From contig JBQTIT010000021.1 in the NCBI GenBank assembly GCA_052387855.1, positions 140,420-204,419 of the forward strand: a stretch of DNA of 64,000 nt, written 5' to 3'. Both the position numbers and the translations under genes were made by a program. Below the pieces are notes generated by a model. The model was not told the origin of the DNA. It worked only from the letters and a program-made list of their open reading frames with translations, and did not search any database. Source of the stretch: CAIYZT01 sp052387855. Lineage in GTDB: Bacteria > Pseudomonadota > Alphaproteobacteria > Rhodobacterales > Rhodobacteraceae. Of this stretch, positions 32,678-39,400 are shown piece by piece (position 1 is the first letter of the stretch; each line of letters opens with the position of its first letter).

Positions 32678-32999
32678 GCGCTACGTCAAGCGCGTTTGGC
32701 GCGTCCCGAGAGATCGGGGCGCGCTGACCTACTTCGCGGCCCTGCTGACCAAAGCGCTTATCAAGCATGGATGGCCGGTGAAGTATGAGCGAGAGCCTTT
32801 CACAGACGGCGTGCTGATCCTGCACGTCGATGGCGTTGATCCTCTTCCGCCCGATATTGAAAGGGCTGTTGAGGTCGCCTGCCGCGTTCTGGCGGGGGTT
32901 TATCGCATTGAAGTGACGCAACATCGCAACTTCGTTTCCCTCGCCCGCGAGTACCGTGTGGGCGCGGGCGGACACTTTATCGAGGTGAAAAGGGAATGA
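32667..32999 (+). CDS. Phage protein of unknown function upstream of amidase (110 aa)
   Basis: A 110-residue protein from a GTG start overlapping the previous gene by 11 bp; the frame is open further upstream, but there it is an Arg-rich shadow of that gene. It is basic at the N-terminus (SRRYVKRVWRVPRDRG), then has a compact alpha/beta segment (LTYFAALLTKALIKHGWPVKYER, ILHVDGVDPLPPDIERAVEVACRVL). The stop overlaps the amidase ATG. No family recognised; the neighbour suggests a lysis or entry role, without proof. Confidence 0.55.
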   Translation: MQSRRYVKRVWRVPRDRGALTYFAALLTKALIKHGWPVKYEREPFTDGVLILHVDGVDPLPPDIERAVEVACRVLAGVYRIEVTQHRNFVSLAREYRVGAGGHFIEVKRE

Positions 33000-33505
33000 T
33001 GTACTTTCAGGGGAAGGCGAAGTATCCGGTCGATGAGATTGTCCTTCACTGCGCTGCGATACGGACTGGCCAATTCCGGGACATGTCCGGGTTTCAGGTG
33101 TTTGCCACGCTGAATCGCTGGCATGTGGAAAAGAACGGCTGGGCGTCCATCGGCTATCATATGATCATCATGCCAGATGGTGAGGTCGTCGGGGGTCGGC
33201 CTCGGACTATGATTGGCGCGCATGTCCGCGAGAACAATCGCGGGACCTTTGGCGTGGTCATGATCGAGGGCAAAGAGGTGAAGTATCGAGGTCCGGGTGC
33301 CCCGGCGCCCGAATTTTCGGACTACTTCACTGAGCATCAGCGGCTGGCGGTCGTGGATTTGGTGAAATATGGCCAGATTACCCGCCTGTCCGGCCACAAC
33401 GACTATGCGCCGAAACTTTGCCCGGGCTTTCAGGTCCGGGCCGAGGTGTTTCCCGAGCTTTCGCCGCGTGAAATTGCCTTCGGCAAGAGGCCCCATGCCC
33501 GTTGA
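32996..33505 (+). CDS. N-acetylmuramoyl-L-alanine amidase, T7-lysozyme-like
   Basis: A 169-residue Zn amidase of the Amidase_2/PGRP fold that cuts the bond between muramic acid and the stem peptide. All residues known from T7 lysozyme are in place: Zn ligands H18 (IVLHCAA), H134 (SGHNDYAP) and C142 (KLCPGF), and catalytic Y54 (GYHMI) and K140. No signal peptide or membrane segment is seen, so it needs a membrane pore or acts during entry. phiX174 has no such enzyme. Coupled to the upstream gene by ATGA. Confidence 0.9.
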   Translation: MMYFQGKAKYPVDEIVLHCAAIRTGQFRDMSGFQVFATLNRWHVEKNGWASIGYHMIIMPDGEVVGGRPRTMIGAHVRENNRGTFGVVMIEGKEVKYRGPGAPAPEFSDYFTEHQRLAVVDLVKYGQITRLSGHNDYAPKLCPGFQVRAEVFPELSPREIAFGKRPHAR

Positions 33506-33695
33506 ACCCGCGTTCATGCCTCCGCCGTGGGTAAATCCGGATCGCACTTTCAAGCGTTCGGCCCTTCCGGTTATTCCGCGTGGGACCGACTATGGGCTTT
33601 GTCGATGGGTCGCGTCCGATGGAACGTCCTGTTCGGTTGACCAGGCGCGCGAGCGCCTTTTGATGGCTCGCAAAGACCGGCCTCACCCTCGGTGA
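33495..33695 (+). CDS. Small phage protein of unknown function (66 aa)
   Basis: A 66-residue frame whose ATG overlaps the end of the amidase gene by 11 bp, with AGAGG upstream. The product is basic and proline-rich (MPVEPAFMPPPWVNPDR) with a Cys pair (YGLCRWVASDGTSCSVDQARERL). No family recognised. Its 3' end runs into the stem of a perfect hairpin at 33679-33699. It is the last gene of the overlapping phage operon. Confidence 0.6.
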   Translation: MPVEPAFMPPPWVNPDRTFKRSALPVIPRGTDYGLCRWVASDGTSCSVDQARERLLMARKDRPHPR

Positions 33696-33736
33696 GGCCT
33701 GCGCCCGTCCGCCCCTTCAGGGGCGGGCGGGCGCCT
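33679..33736 (+). other. Two strong hairpins between the structural operon and rep
   Basis: First: GGCCTCACC-CTC-GGTGAGGCC (33679-33699), a perfect 9-bp stem across the stop of the 66-aa gene. Second: 33701-33734, a 15-bp stem with one G-T wobble and loop TTCA. Neither is followed by a T-run. They may end transcription, or act as structure in the single-stranded genome. Confidence 0.7.
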
Positions 33737-33777
33737 ATACCCCCCTTGTTCATGTATACAATTACAGAAACTCTCAC

Positions 33778-35052
33778 ATGTGCTCTGACCCTATCACCAA
33801 AGACGATGTGACCTTCGCTTGCAGGACCTGCAACGAATGTATTGCTACTCGTCGCCACAACTGGGTGGCTCGGGCGATGGCAGAAAAGACAGAGCATCGC
33901 TATGCGTTTTGCCTCGCCCTGACTTACTCCGATGACACTCAAGAGGCTCGGGACGCAGCCGAATTCTTCAACTATGGACATGTCCGCTCCTTCTTGGCGC
34001 GTGTGCGCGCCGCCGTTAGGCGCAAGGATGAAGGGGCGCAGGTCCGGTTCATCGTGGCTGGTGAACAAGGCGACATGCATCGCCGGTGCCATTGGCACAT
34101 CATCCTGTACAGCGATGTGGACCTTCGGTCGATCGGTGACCTTGAGGGCTTTGCGAAGACCAAGCGTGGTGCGTGGGCTAAGCGGGCGCTGCATTGGCCG
34201 GCGGATGCTGAATTCATCATGACTGCCGACAAGCGCGAGCGGCGGCTCTCCTGGTCGATGTGGGAATTCGGCTTCGTCACCTTTCAAGAGCCGGATGAAA
34301 AGGGCATGGCCTATGTGCTGAGTTACTGTTTAAAAGATCAATTCACGATGGAAAAATCGTTGAATACTGGCCGCGCCGCCAATGCGGAAAACTTCGCTAC
34401 TGGGATGTTTCGCATGTCGAAATACCCGCCCATTGGTGAGGCGTTTATCTGGAAGAAACTCGCGGCCCTAGCTGACGCTGGCCAATGCCTGCCGTCGCTT
34501 ATGATCACTGTGCCCGGCTTCCGTGGAAAATGGCAGCCGTCCGGGTCCCTCCGGAAAAAGCTTCTTTGGGCACTCGTAGCGCTGAATCAGCGCTCTGTAT
34601 GGACCAAAGGCGCAAATGCGCCTCAATGGTCCTCCCTGCTATTGTCCTGCAAGGGCAATGAAGCCGACATGGAGATACTCAATGGCGAAAAAAAAGTCGA
34701 AGACCTCGAAAAATACTTTCGACGGTACGTCGAAACCTGGGCCGAAAATGTTGCCTTCCGGGAACAGCATTTCACCGCCAACTCGGCAAGCTGGGCGTTT
34801 GCCAGACGCTGTGCTGCGCGAGCGCCTTGCCTCGGTTGTCGGAATATCCTCACAGAGGGGCAGCTTGGCTCCATCGGCGTCGTCCGGGGAGAAAACGACA
34901 AAGGCCAATGGGTCTATTGGTGGGCGGATAACGGTCTCCCGGTTATCGACGATTGCGGTAGCATCCACGCGGAAGGGCCTAACGCCTATTGCGCCCTCCG
35001 CGATAGCGATCAAGCCCGATCAGCCTTCCCGCCCGACAGGGACCGAGACTGA
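33778..35052 (+). CDS. Microvirus replication initiator (VP4/gpA-like HUH endonuclease)
   Basis: A 424-residue rolling-circle initiator that nicks the double-stranded form and stays bound to the 5' end. It has a Cys cluster near the N-terminus (C15, C18, C21), a beta strand CLALTYSDD, the metal-binding HUH motif H105-W-H107 (HWHIILY), and the catalytic segment Y179-VLS-Y183-CLK with two tyrosines as in microviral Rep proteins. No ribosome site is seen; a TACAAT -10-like box at 33757 would give a nearly leaderless mRNA. The last 370 bp overlap another frame. Confidence 0.9.
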   Translation: MCSDPITKDDVTFACRTCNECIATRRHNWVARAMAEKTEHRYAFCLALTYSDDTQEARDAAEFFNYGHVRSFLARVRAAVRRKDEGAQVRFIVAGEQGDMHRRCHWHIILYSDVDLRSIGDLEGFAKTKRGAWAKRALHWPADAEFIMTADKRERRLSWSMWEFGFVTFQEPDEKGMAYVLSYCLKDQFTMEKSLNTGRAANAENFATGMFRMSKYPPIGEAFIWKKLAALADAGQCLPSLMITVPGFRGKWQPSGSLRKKLLWALVALNQRSVWTKGANAPQWSSLLLSCKGNEADMEILNGEKKVEDLEKYFRRYVETWAENVAFREQHFTANSASWAFARRCAARAPCLGCRNILTEGQLGSIGVVRGENDKGQWVYWWADNGLPVIDDCGSIHAEGPNAYCALRDSDQARSAFPPDRDRD

Positions 35053-35215
35053 CCGTAACAAGGGCAAGTATCGGGCGGCGAAGGCTCCGGTGGAAAAGTT
35101 CACCGAACGGGCGGACCCTGCCAAGTGTAAGCCCGTGCCCGATGGGACGAAAAAGCGCGCCTCGGGCGCCGGTCCCTCTAGGGGCTTCGTTCCGTGGTGT
35201 GACCGGAAGTCTTAA
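34682..35215 (+). CDS. Candidate overprinted phage gene starting inside rep (177 aa)
   Basis: In the +1 frame relative to rep, an ATG with GGAG 7 bp upstream opens 177 codons, running 163 bp past the rep stop. The product is basic: it starts MAKKKSKTSKNTFDGTSKPG, has a middle LPDAVLRERLASVVGISSQRG, and a Lys-rich C-terminal part (NKGKYRAAKAPVEKFTERAD, CKPVPDGTKKRASGAGPSRG). The unshared tail has sensible protein-like composition, which supports a real gene. Microviruses often overprint rep (phiX174 A with B and K), and a basic protein would suit ssDNA binding (VP5-like). That role is inference. Confidence 0.55.
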   Translation: MAKKKSKTSKNTFDGTSKPGPKMLPSGNSISPPTRQAGRLPDAVLRERLASVVGISSQRGSLAPSASSGEKTTKANGSIGGRITVSRLSTIAVASTRKGLTPIAPSAIAIKPDQPSRPTGTETDRNKGKYRAAKAPVEKFTERADPAKCKPVPDGTKKRASGAGPSRGFVPWCDRKS

Positions 35216-35613
35216 GCTTCTCAGCGGACCGGCTCTCGGGACCCTTTAAGGCCGCGCGAAGGCGCGGCGCCCCGTAAGGGGCGGTCCCGTCCCGTACCGT
35301 GCAGCTAGCGCGGTAGGGCTGTCGTTATCGGCGGCGGAGCCGCTAACGTGAAACTGGGTGCCGCTCTCTTTCTTTCTTAGCCGGGGGTACGGGGCCAGCA
35401 TGGCCCTGTGTGCCCTACTCGGGGCAGCCTCTTGTAGGTGAAAAACACCTTCGTTTACGCGCGAGAGTATGCCCCTATGGTTGTGCACTTATGTGGGGCC
35501 GCTAGGCGGATCGTTTTTATGAAACGCTTGGGACCCATACTAAATACTGCCCTGCCTGGCGGGGCTTCCGCTTCATGCGGTGGGGTGGTCTAACTGTGGT
35601 AAACTGGCAACAC
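35216..35613 (+). other. Structured non-coding end of the phage genome
   Basis: No convincing gene. It holds many perfect hairpins: the three-way junction at 35237-35289; GGGCCA-GCA-TGGCCC at 35392-35406; AGGTG-AAAAA-CACCT at 35436-35450; CGTTT-TTATG-AAACG at 35512-35526. In microviruses this region would hold the origin, packaging or complementary-strand start signals. I could not match a known Rep nick site. Confidence 0.65.
35237..35289 (+). other. Perfect three-way-junction fold in the phage non-coding region
   Basis: Outer stem CGGGACC (35237-35243) with GGTCCCG (35283-35289) encloses two adjoining hairpins: GCCGCGC-GAAG-GCGCGGC (35251-35268) and GCCCC-GTAA-GGGGC (35269-35282). All 19 base pairs are Watson-Crick, and the only unpaired linker is CTTTAAG. 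The structure would form on the single-stranded viral genome or in RNA. Confidence 0.8.
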
Positions 35614-35641
35614 GTGTTACACTTTATTGATTATGAGCCTT
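35614..35641 (+). other. dif-like XerC/XerD site, right prophage junction (attR)
   Basis: XerD-side arm GTGTTACACTT, centre TATTGA, XerC-side arm TTATGAGCCTT. The centre plus TTATG (35625-35635) is identical to the left site at 29258-29268. Both arms are less like canonical dif than those of the left site, the XerD side most. Exchange at the centre would put the phage-derived XerD half and the host-derived XerC half here. Confidence 0.8.
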
Positions 35642-35701
35642 TCAGACACCCAAATACGACCCGCCCCCTCTGCCGCCAACTCGATCCTGAATGGAGAGGT
35701 C

Positions 35702-35778
35702 TGGCGCACCCAGCACGATTCGAACGTGCGACCTTTGCCTTCGGAGGGCAACGCTCTATCCAGCTGAGCTATGGGTGC
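35702..35778 (-). tRNA. tRNA-Arg (anticodon CCG)
   Basis: A 77-nt tRNA with encoded CCA. Acceptor GCACCCA pairs with TGGGTGC; D arm TAGCTCAGCTGGATAGAGC; anticodon stem TTGCC/GGCAA around loop CTCCGAA, giving anticodon CCG for codon CGG; T arm GCACGTTCGAATCGTGC. It lies 60 bp from the right prophage junction but is intact and is not the attachment site. Confidence 0.95.
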
Positions 35779-35824
35779 CGATGGCCCCCGTTTAGGCGAT
35801 CACGCGGGCGAAGGCAACGGCCAA

Positions 35825-37045
35825 TCAACCCAAGAGTTCGTGACAAAGCTCCAGCGCGCTGACCAGGGCGTCAACCTCGGCTCTGGTGTTGTACAGCCCG
35901 AACGAGGCCCGGCACGAGGCGCCGATGCCAAGCTCGGTCATCAGCGGCATGGCGCAGTGCGTGCCGGCGCGCACGGCGACGCCGCGCTTGTCAAGGATGG
36001 TCGAGATGTCATGGGCATGGGCAGCGCCCTGCATGGTAAAGGAAAAGATCGCCCCCTTCCCCGCCGAATTTCCCTGCACGTTCAGCCAGTTCAGCGCCCC
36101 AAGCCGGTCGCGGGCGTAGTCGCGCAAGGCCCGCTCATGCGCGGCGATCCGGTCCATGCCCAAGGCGCCCAGATACTCCAGCGCCACGCCCAGGCCGATC
36201 TGCTGCACGATCCCCGGGGTTCCGGCCTCGAACTTCATCGGCGGGTCGTTGTAGATCACCGCATCGCGGCTGACCTCGCGGATCATGTCGCCGCCGCCCA
36301 GAAAGGGGCGCATCTCGGCCATCCGCTCGGGTGCGATGTAGATCGCGCCGGACCCTGACGGGCCATACAGCTTGTGCCCGGTGATGGCGTAGAAATCGCA
36401 GCCGATCGCCTGCACATCCACCGCCATGTGGACCGAGGCTTGCGAGCCGTCCAGCAGCACCGGCACGCCGCGCGCCCGCGCCCCGGCGCAGACCGCGGCC
36501 ACATCGACCACGGTGCCCAGCACATTGGACATATGGGTCAGCGCGATCAGCTTGGTGCGCGGGGTGATCGCGGCCAGCACCGCCTCGGGGTCAAGATCGC
36601 CCTTCGCGTCGACGCCGACCCATTTCAGCACCACGCCCTGCCGTTCGCGCAGAAAGTGCCAGGGCACGATGTTGGCGTGATGTTCCATGATCGACAAGAC
36701 GATCTCGTCCCCCGGGCCCAGGCGCGGCGCGGCCCAGGCGTAAGAGACAAGGTTGATCCCCTCGGTCGCGCCGGTGGTAAAGACGATGCTGCGCTCGTCC
36801 GGCGCGTTCAGGAACCGCCCGATGATGCCGCGCACCGCCTCGTAGGCGTCTGTCGCGGTGTTCGACAGCCAGTGCAACCCACGGTGAACGTTGGCATATT
36901 CCTGCGAATAGGCGTGGCTCATGGCGTCGATCACCACGCGCGGCTTTTGGGCCGAGGCGCCATTGTCCAGATAGACCAGGGGCTTGCCGTTCACCTGCCG
37001 CGACAGGATCGGAAAGTCTTGGCGGATCGTTTCAACGTCGTACAT
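35825..37045 (-). CDS. sufS: Cysteine desulfurase SufS
   Basis: A 406-residue PLP enzyme that takes sulfur from cysteine for Fe-S cluster assembly by SufBCD. Type-II (SufS) features: N-terminus IRQDFPILSRQVNGKPLVYLDNGASAQKP, HRGLHWLS, the PLP lysine in AITGHKLYGPSGSGAIY, and the catalytic Cys in RAGTHCAMPLM. It is the last gene of the suf operon, behind two membrane-protein genes. SufE/SufT partners are not seen next to it; instead tRNA-Arg and the prophage follow. Confidence 0.95.
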   Translation of the reverse strand: MYDVETIRQDFPILSRQVNGKPLVYLDNGASAQKPRVVIDAMSHAYSQEYANVHRGLHWLSNTATDAYEAVRGIIGRFLNAPDERSIVFTTGATEGINLVSYAWAAPRLGPGDEIVLSIMEHHANIVPWHFLRERQGVVLKWVGVDAKGDLDPEAVLAAITPRTKLIALTHMSNVLGTVVDVAAVCAGARARGVPVLLDGSQASVHMAVDVQAIGCDFYAITGHKLYGPSGSGAIYIAPERMAEMRPFLGGGDMIREVSRDAVIYNDPPMKFEAGTPGIVQQIGLGVALEYLGALGMDRIAAHERALRDYARDRLGALNWLNVQGNSAGKGAIFSFTMQGAAHAHDISTILDKRGVAVRAGTHCAMPLMTELGIGASCRASFGLYNTRAEVDALVSALELCHELLG

Positions 37046-37054
37046 CGGTGCGGC

Positions 37055-37627
37055 CTACATCGGTGGGGCGATCTGGATCAGCGCGACAAAGAACAGCACA
37101 AAAGCCCCGATCAGCGCCGCCGCCACGCCCAGAGTGCTGGAAAAGCCGTGCAACTCGGCAATGAAGCTGGCCGTCAGCCAGATCGACGCAACCGCGACCA
37201 GCAGCGTCAGCGGCGCGCCCAGACCCGGTAGCGCCAGCGTCAGCAGGCTCAGCGCCGCCTCGGCCATCAGGAACAGGAAATCGACCCAGGCCAGCAGCAG
37301 GATCGCCTGGGTCAGCCGCCCGCGACCGCCAAAGGCCCGCCCGACGGCCGTGACCAGCCCGGCCAGCAGCGCCAGACCCAGGGCCTGCGTCACCGCCAGC
37401 AAGAGCGGCCGCGACAGGATGCCGCCCAGCAGGCCCGGCTCTGCCACCACCGGCAGGATCATGAGCATGACCGAGGAAAAGAGCGCCGACAGGCAGGCGG
37501 TGGCGGCCATTGCCGGCAGCGCCAGGCCCGCCCCGCCCCCCAGCCCCAGAAGCCGCCGCGCCGCCATGCGCGGCGCCCGGAGGCTTTCCAGCGCAAGGGC
37601 CGACAGGCTCGCCCGGTCAAGCTGCAT
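37055..37627 (-). CDS. Yip1-like membrane protein (downstream copy)
   Basis: A 190-residue protein with five predicted membrane helices, beginning with a basic cytoplasmic start LRAPRMAARRLLGLG. The helix pattern and the conserved Gly/Arg loop (AVGRAFGGRGRLTQAILLLAW) fit the bacterial Yip1 family, often found in suf operons of Rhodobacterales. It overlaps the upstream Yip1-like gene by 11 bp. Its role in Fe-S assembly, if any, is unknown. Confidence 0.75.
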   Translation of the reverse strand: MQLDRASLSALALESLRAPRMAARRLLGLGGGAGLALPAMAATACLSALFSSVMLMILPVVAEPGLLGGILSRPLLLAVTQALGLALLAGLVTAVGRAFGGRGRLTQAILLLAWVDFLFLMAEAALSLLTLALPGLGAPLTLLVAVASIWLTASFIAELHGFSSTLGVAAALIGAFVLFFVALIQIAPPM

Positions 37628-38105
37628 CGCCCTGCCCCGCCTCTTTCAGGGTGATCGCCCAGAAGACCAGAAAGGCCAGACCCGACACCAGGTTCAGCGC
37701 GGTCTGTTGCAGGCCCGGCCCGATCAGTCCCGCCACCAGCCCGCTGAGCAGCACCAGCGGGCTGCTGACCACCAGCGCCCAGAACAGCGCCATCCGCCCG
37801 CCATACCAGCCGCCTCGCCCGCCCAGGACCCGCGCCACGCCGGCGCCAAATGCAGCCAGCAGATACAGCATCGGGATCGCGGCCAGACCGCCCATGGCAA
37901 AGGGCAAGAGCTGCGCCGCCACCGGCTTGCCGGGATCAAGCGCGGCCACCCGCGCCGCCGCGGGCCAATAGGCGATGAAGGCGACCAGCAGAAAGACCAT
38001 CAGCAGGCTGAAGGCAAAGGGCTCGGACCGGCCGCGCGCAAGGTGCCGGCGCATGACGCGCGCGGGGTGCCGCCAGCTTTCCGCGATATCTGCGACAACC
38101 GACAT
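37617..38105 (-). CDS. Yip1-like membrane protein (upstream copy)
   Basis: A 162-residue protein with four to five membrane helices. The N-terminus (MSVVADIAESWRHPARVMRRHLARG) and the loop RVLGGRGGWYGGRMALFWAL are the Yip1-family pattern shared with the next gene, so the two are probably old duplicates. The start at 38105 lies 8 bp after the sufD stop; a longer start at 38138 would overlap sufD. Function unknown. Confidence 0.75.
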   Translation of the reverse strand: MSVVADIAESWRHPARVMRRHLARGRSEPFAFSLLMVFLLVAFIAYWPAAARVAALDPGKPVAAQLLPFAMGGLAAIPMLYLLAAFGAGVARVLGGRGGWYGGRMALFWALVVSSPLVLLSGLVAGLIGPGLQQTALNLVSGLAFLVFWAITLKEAGQGDAA

Positions 38106-38113
38106 CGCCGCCC

Positions 38114-39400
38114 CTAGCCCCAGTGCCTGGACAGCCAACTGCGCAGCCGCTCGCGCACGTCCTCGGCGATGGCCTCGTCGTCGATCTCTTCGATGGCCTC
38201 GGCCAGAAAGGCCAGAACCATCAGGCTTTGCGCCTCTTTCAGCGGCACCCCGCGCGAGCGCAGATAGTAAAGCGCCGTCTCGTCAATCGCCCCGGTGGTC
38301 GAGCCGTGGCTGCATTTCACGTCGTCGGCATAGATTTCCAGCTCTGGCTTGGCAAGGAACTGGCTGGATTCGTCCAACAGCAGCGCCTGGCTTTTCTGGT
38401 AGCCGTCCGTCTTTTGCGCGCCCGGCTTGACCAGGATCTTGCCCTGGAACACCCCGACCGCGCCGTTCTTGAGCACCTTCTTGAACACCTGCCGGCTTTC
38501 GCAGCGCTCGGCCGCGTGGGTGATGAACACGGTGTCGTCATGGTGCAGATCACCATCCCCCACCGAGGCGCCGGCGATATGGGCCACGGCGTCGGCGCCG
38601 GCCAGCTCGATCACGGCATCGTTGCGGGTCAGCCGGCCGTTGGCGGTGACGGTAAAGCTCTTGAAACGGGCGTTCGCGCCAAGACGGGCAAAAAGATGCG
38701 TCGTCGCGCGCCGCTCAAGATCGCGGCCCTGGGTGCGGACATGGTGCAGGCTGCCGCCCGCGCCGATCTCGATCTCCATCACCTTTGAAAACCGCGCCGC
38801 GGCCGGCCCGTTCTCCAAAAGCGTGACCTCTGCCCCCGGCTCGATCTTGAGACAATGGTGCAGGATCACGTCCGAACTTGTTGATTTATGTTCATAAATC
38901 AGTGAAATTGGACGTGAGGGGCGGCCAGTGACACGGATCAGGACCCCGTCGGTGGCAAAGGCAGTGTTCAACGCGGCAAGCGGGCGCGGCACCGGGGTCT
39001 GGCCGCGCGTTTCCAGCACGCCGTAAAGGTCGCGCGCCCAGTGCGCGGCATCGGGCGCCGGGCCTGCCAGACGCTCGATGCTGACCCCCTCCATCGCCAG
39101 CGGGTCCGAGGCGGCGGCGTCGAACACGCCGTCGACAAAGACGATGCGCAGACGCTCGATGGCGTTGAAGATCGGCGCGTTGCCGCCCGGATCCAAAAGC
39201 GCGGCCGGCAGGGCCTGGGCCAGGTTCAGGCTGGTCGGATCGGTATAGCGCCAGTACTCGTCGCGCCGGGTCGGCAGGCCCATGGCGCGCAGGCGGTCCA
39301 GCGCCGCGCCGCGCGCCGCGCCCAGCCAGCCGGCGGAATCATAGGCCAGACCGGCGATCCGCTCGGCCAAAAGCTCGTTTCGGGACATCGGCGCGGTCAT
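38114..39400 (-). CDS. sufD: Fe-S assembly scaffold protein SufD
   Basis: A 428-residue partner of SufB in the SufBC2D scaffold. The C-terminal beta-helix (FQGKILVKPGAQKTDGYQKSQALLLDE, PELEIYADDVKCSHGSTTGAIDETALYYLRSRG) is intact and carries the conserved Cys-Ser-His at the cluster site; the N-terminus RRDEYWRYTDPTSL is typical of the SUF_FeS domain. An AT-rich 20-bp palindrome lies in the middle of the gene (38882-38901). The ATG overlaps the sufC stop (TGATG). Confidence 0.95.
   Translation of the reverse strand: MTAPMSRNELLAERIAGLAYDSAGWLGAARGAALDRLRAMGLPTRRDEYWRYTDPTSLNLAQALPAALLDPGGNAPIFNAIERLRIVFVDGVFDAAASDPLAMEGVSIERLAGPAPDAAHWARDLYGVLETRGQTPVPRPLAALNTAFATDGVLIRVTGRPSRPISLIYEHKSTSSDVILHHCLKIEPGAEVTLLENGPAAARFSKVMEIEIGAGGSLHHVRTQGRDLERRATTHLFARLGANARFKSFTVTANGRLTRNDAVIELAGADAVAHIAGASVGDGDLHHDDTVFITHAAERCESRQVFKKVLKNGAVGVFQGKILVKPGAQKTDGYQKSQALLLDESSQFLAKPELEIYADDVKCSHGSTTGAIDETALYYLRSRGVPLKEAQSLMVLAFLAEAIEEIDDEAIAEDVRERLRSWLSRHWG
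38882..38901. other. AT-rich perfect palindrome inside sufD
   Basis: TGATTTATG-TT-CATAAATCA, a 9-bp inverted repeat in a gene that is otherwise strongly GC-rich. It encodes a variable stretch (LIYEHKSTSS). It could be a regulator site or a cruciform; no function is known. Confidence 0.5.

Larger units (their letters stand above)
29258..35635 (+). mobile_element. Complete integrated ssDNA phage (Microviridae prophage), about 6.37 kb
   Basis: Bounded by two dif-like sites that share TATTGATTATG. All genes are on the plus strand: two small unknown proteins, VP2 pilot protein, J-like basic peptide, VP1 capsid, two unknown proteins, amidase, a 66-aa protein, the HUH replication initiator, an overprinted gene and a structured non-coding end. 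Base composition is visibly less GC-rich than the host. Size and gene set are those of a whole microvirus, with no recombinase of its own, so it must use host XerC/XerD. No frameshift or stop is seen in any core gene, so it may be able to excise and replicate. Confidence 0.93.

Noticed and set aside
35512..35595. Short frames such as an ATG at 35519 (24 codons) or 35469 (17 codons) in the phage end region
   Set aside because: Very short, no convincing ribosome site, and they lie across hairpins; not enough to call genes.
29258..35635. Element read as a plasmid remnant or filamentous (Inoviridae) prophage
   Set aside because: Filamentous phages also use dif, but there is no Zot-like ATPase and no set of small coat genes; VP1, VP2 and the HUH Rep point to Microviridae.
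35702..35778. tRNA-Arg as the phage attachment site
   Set aside because: The tRNA is intact, there is no tRNA 3'-end repeat at the left junction, and the phage has no tyrosine integrase; the dif-like sites explain the borders.
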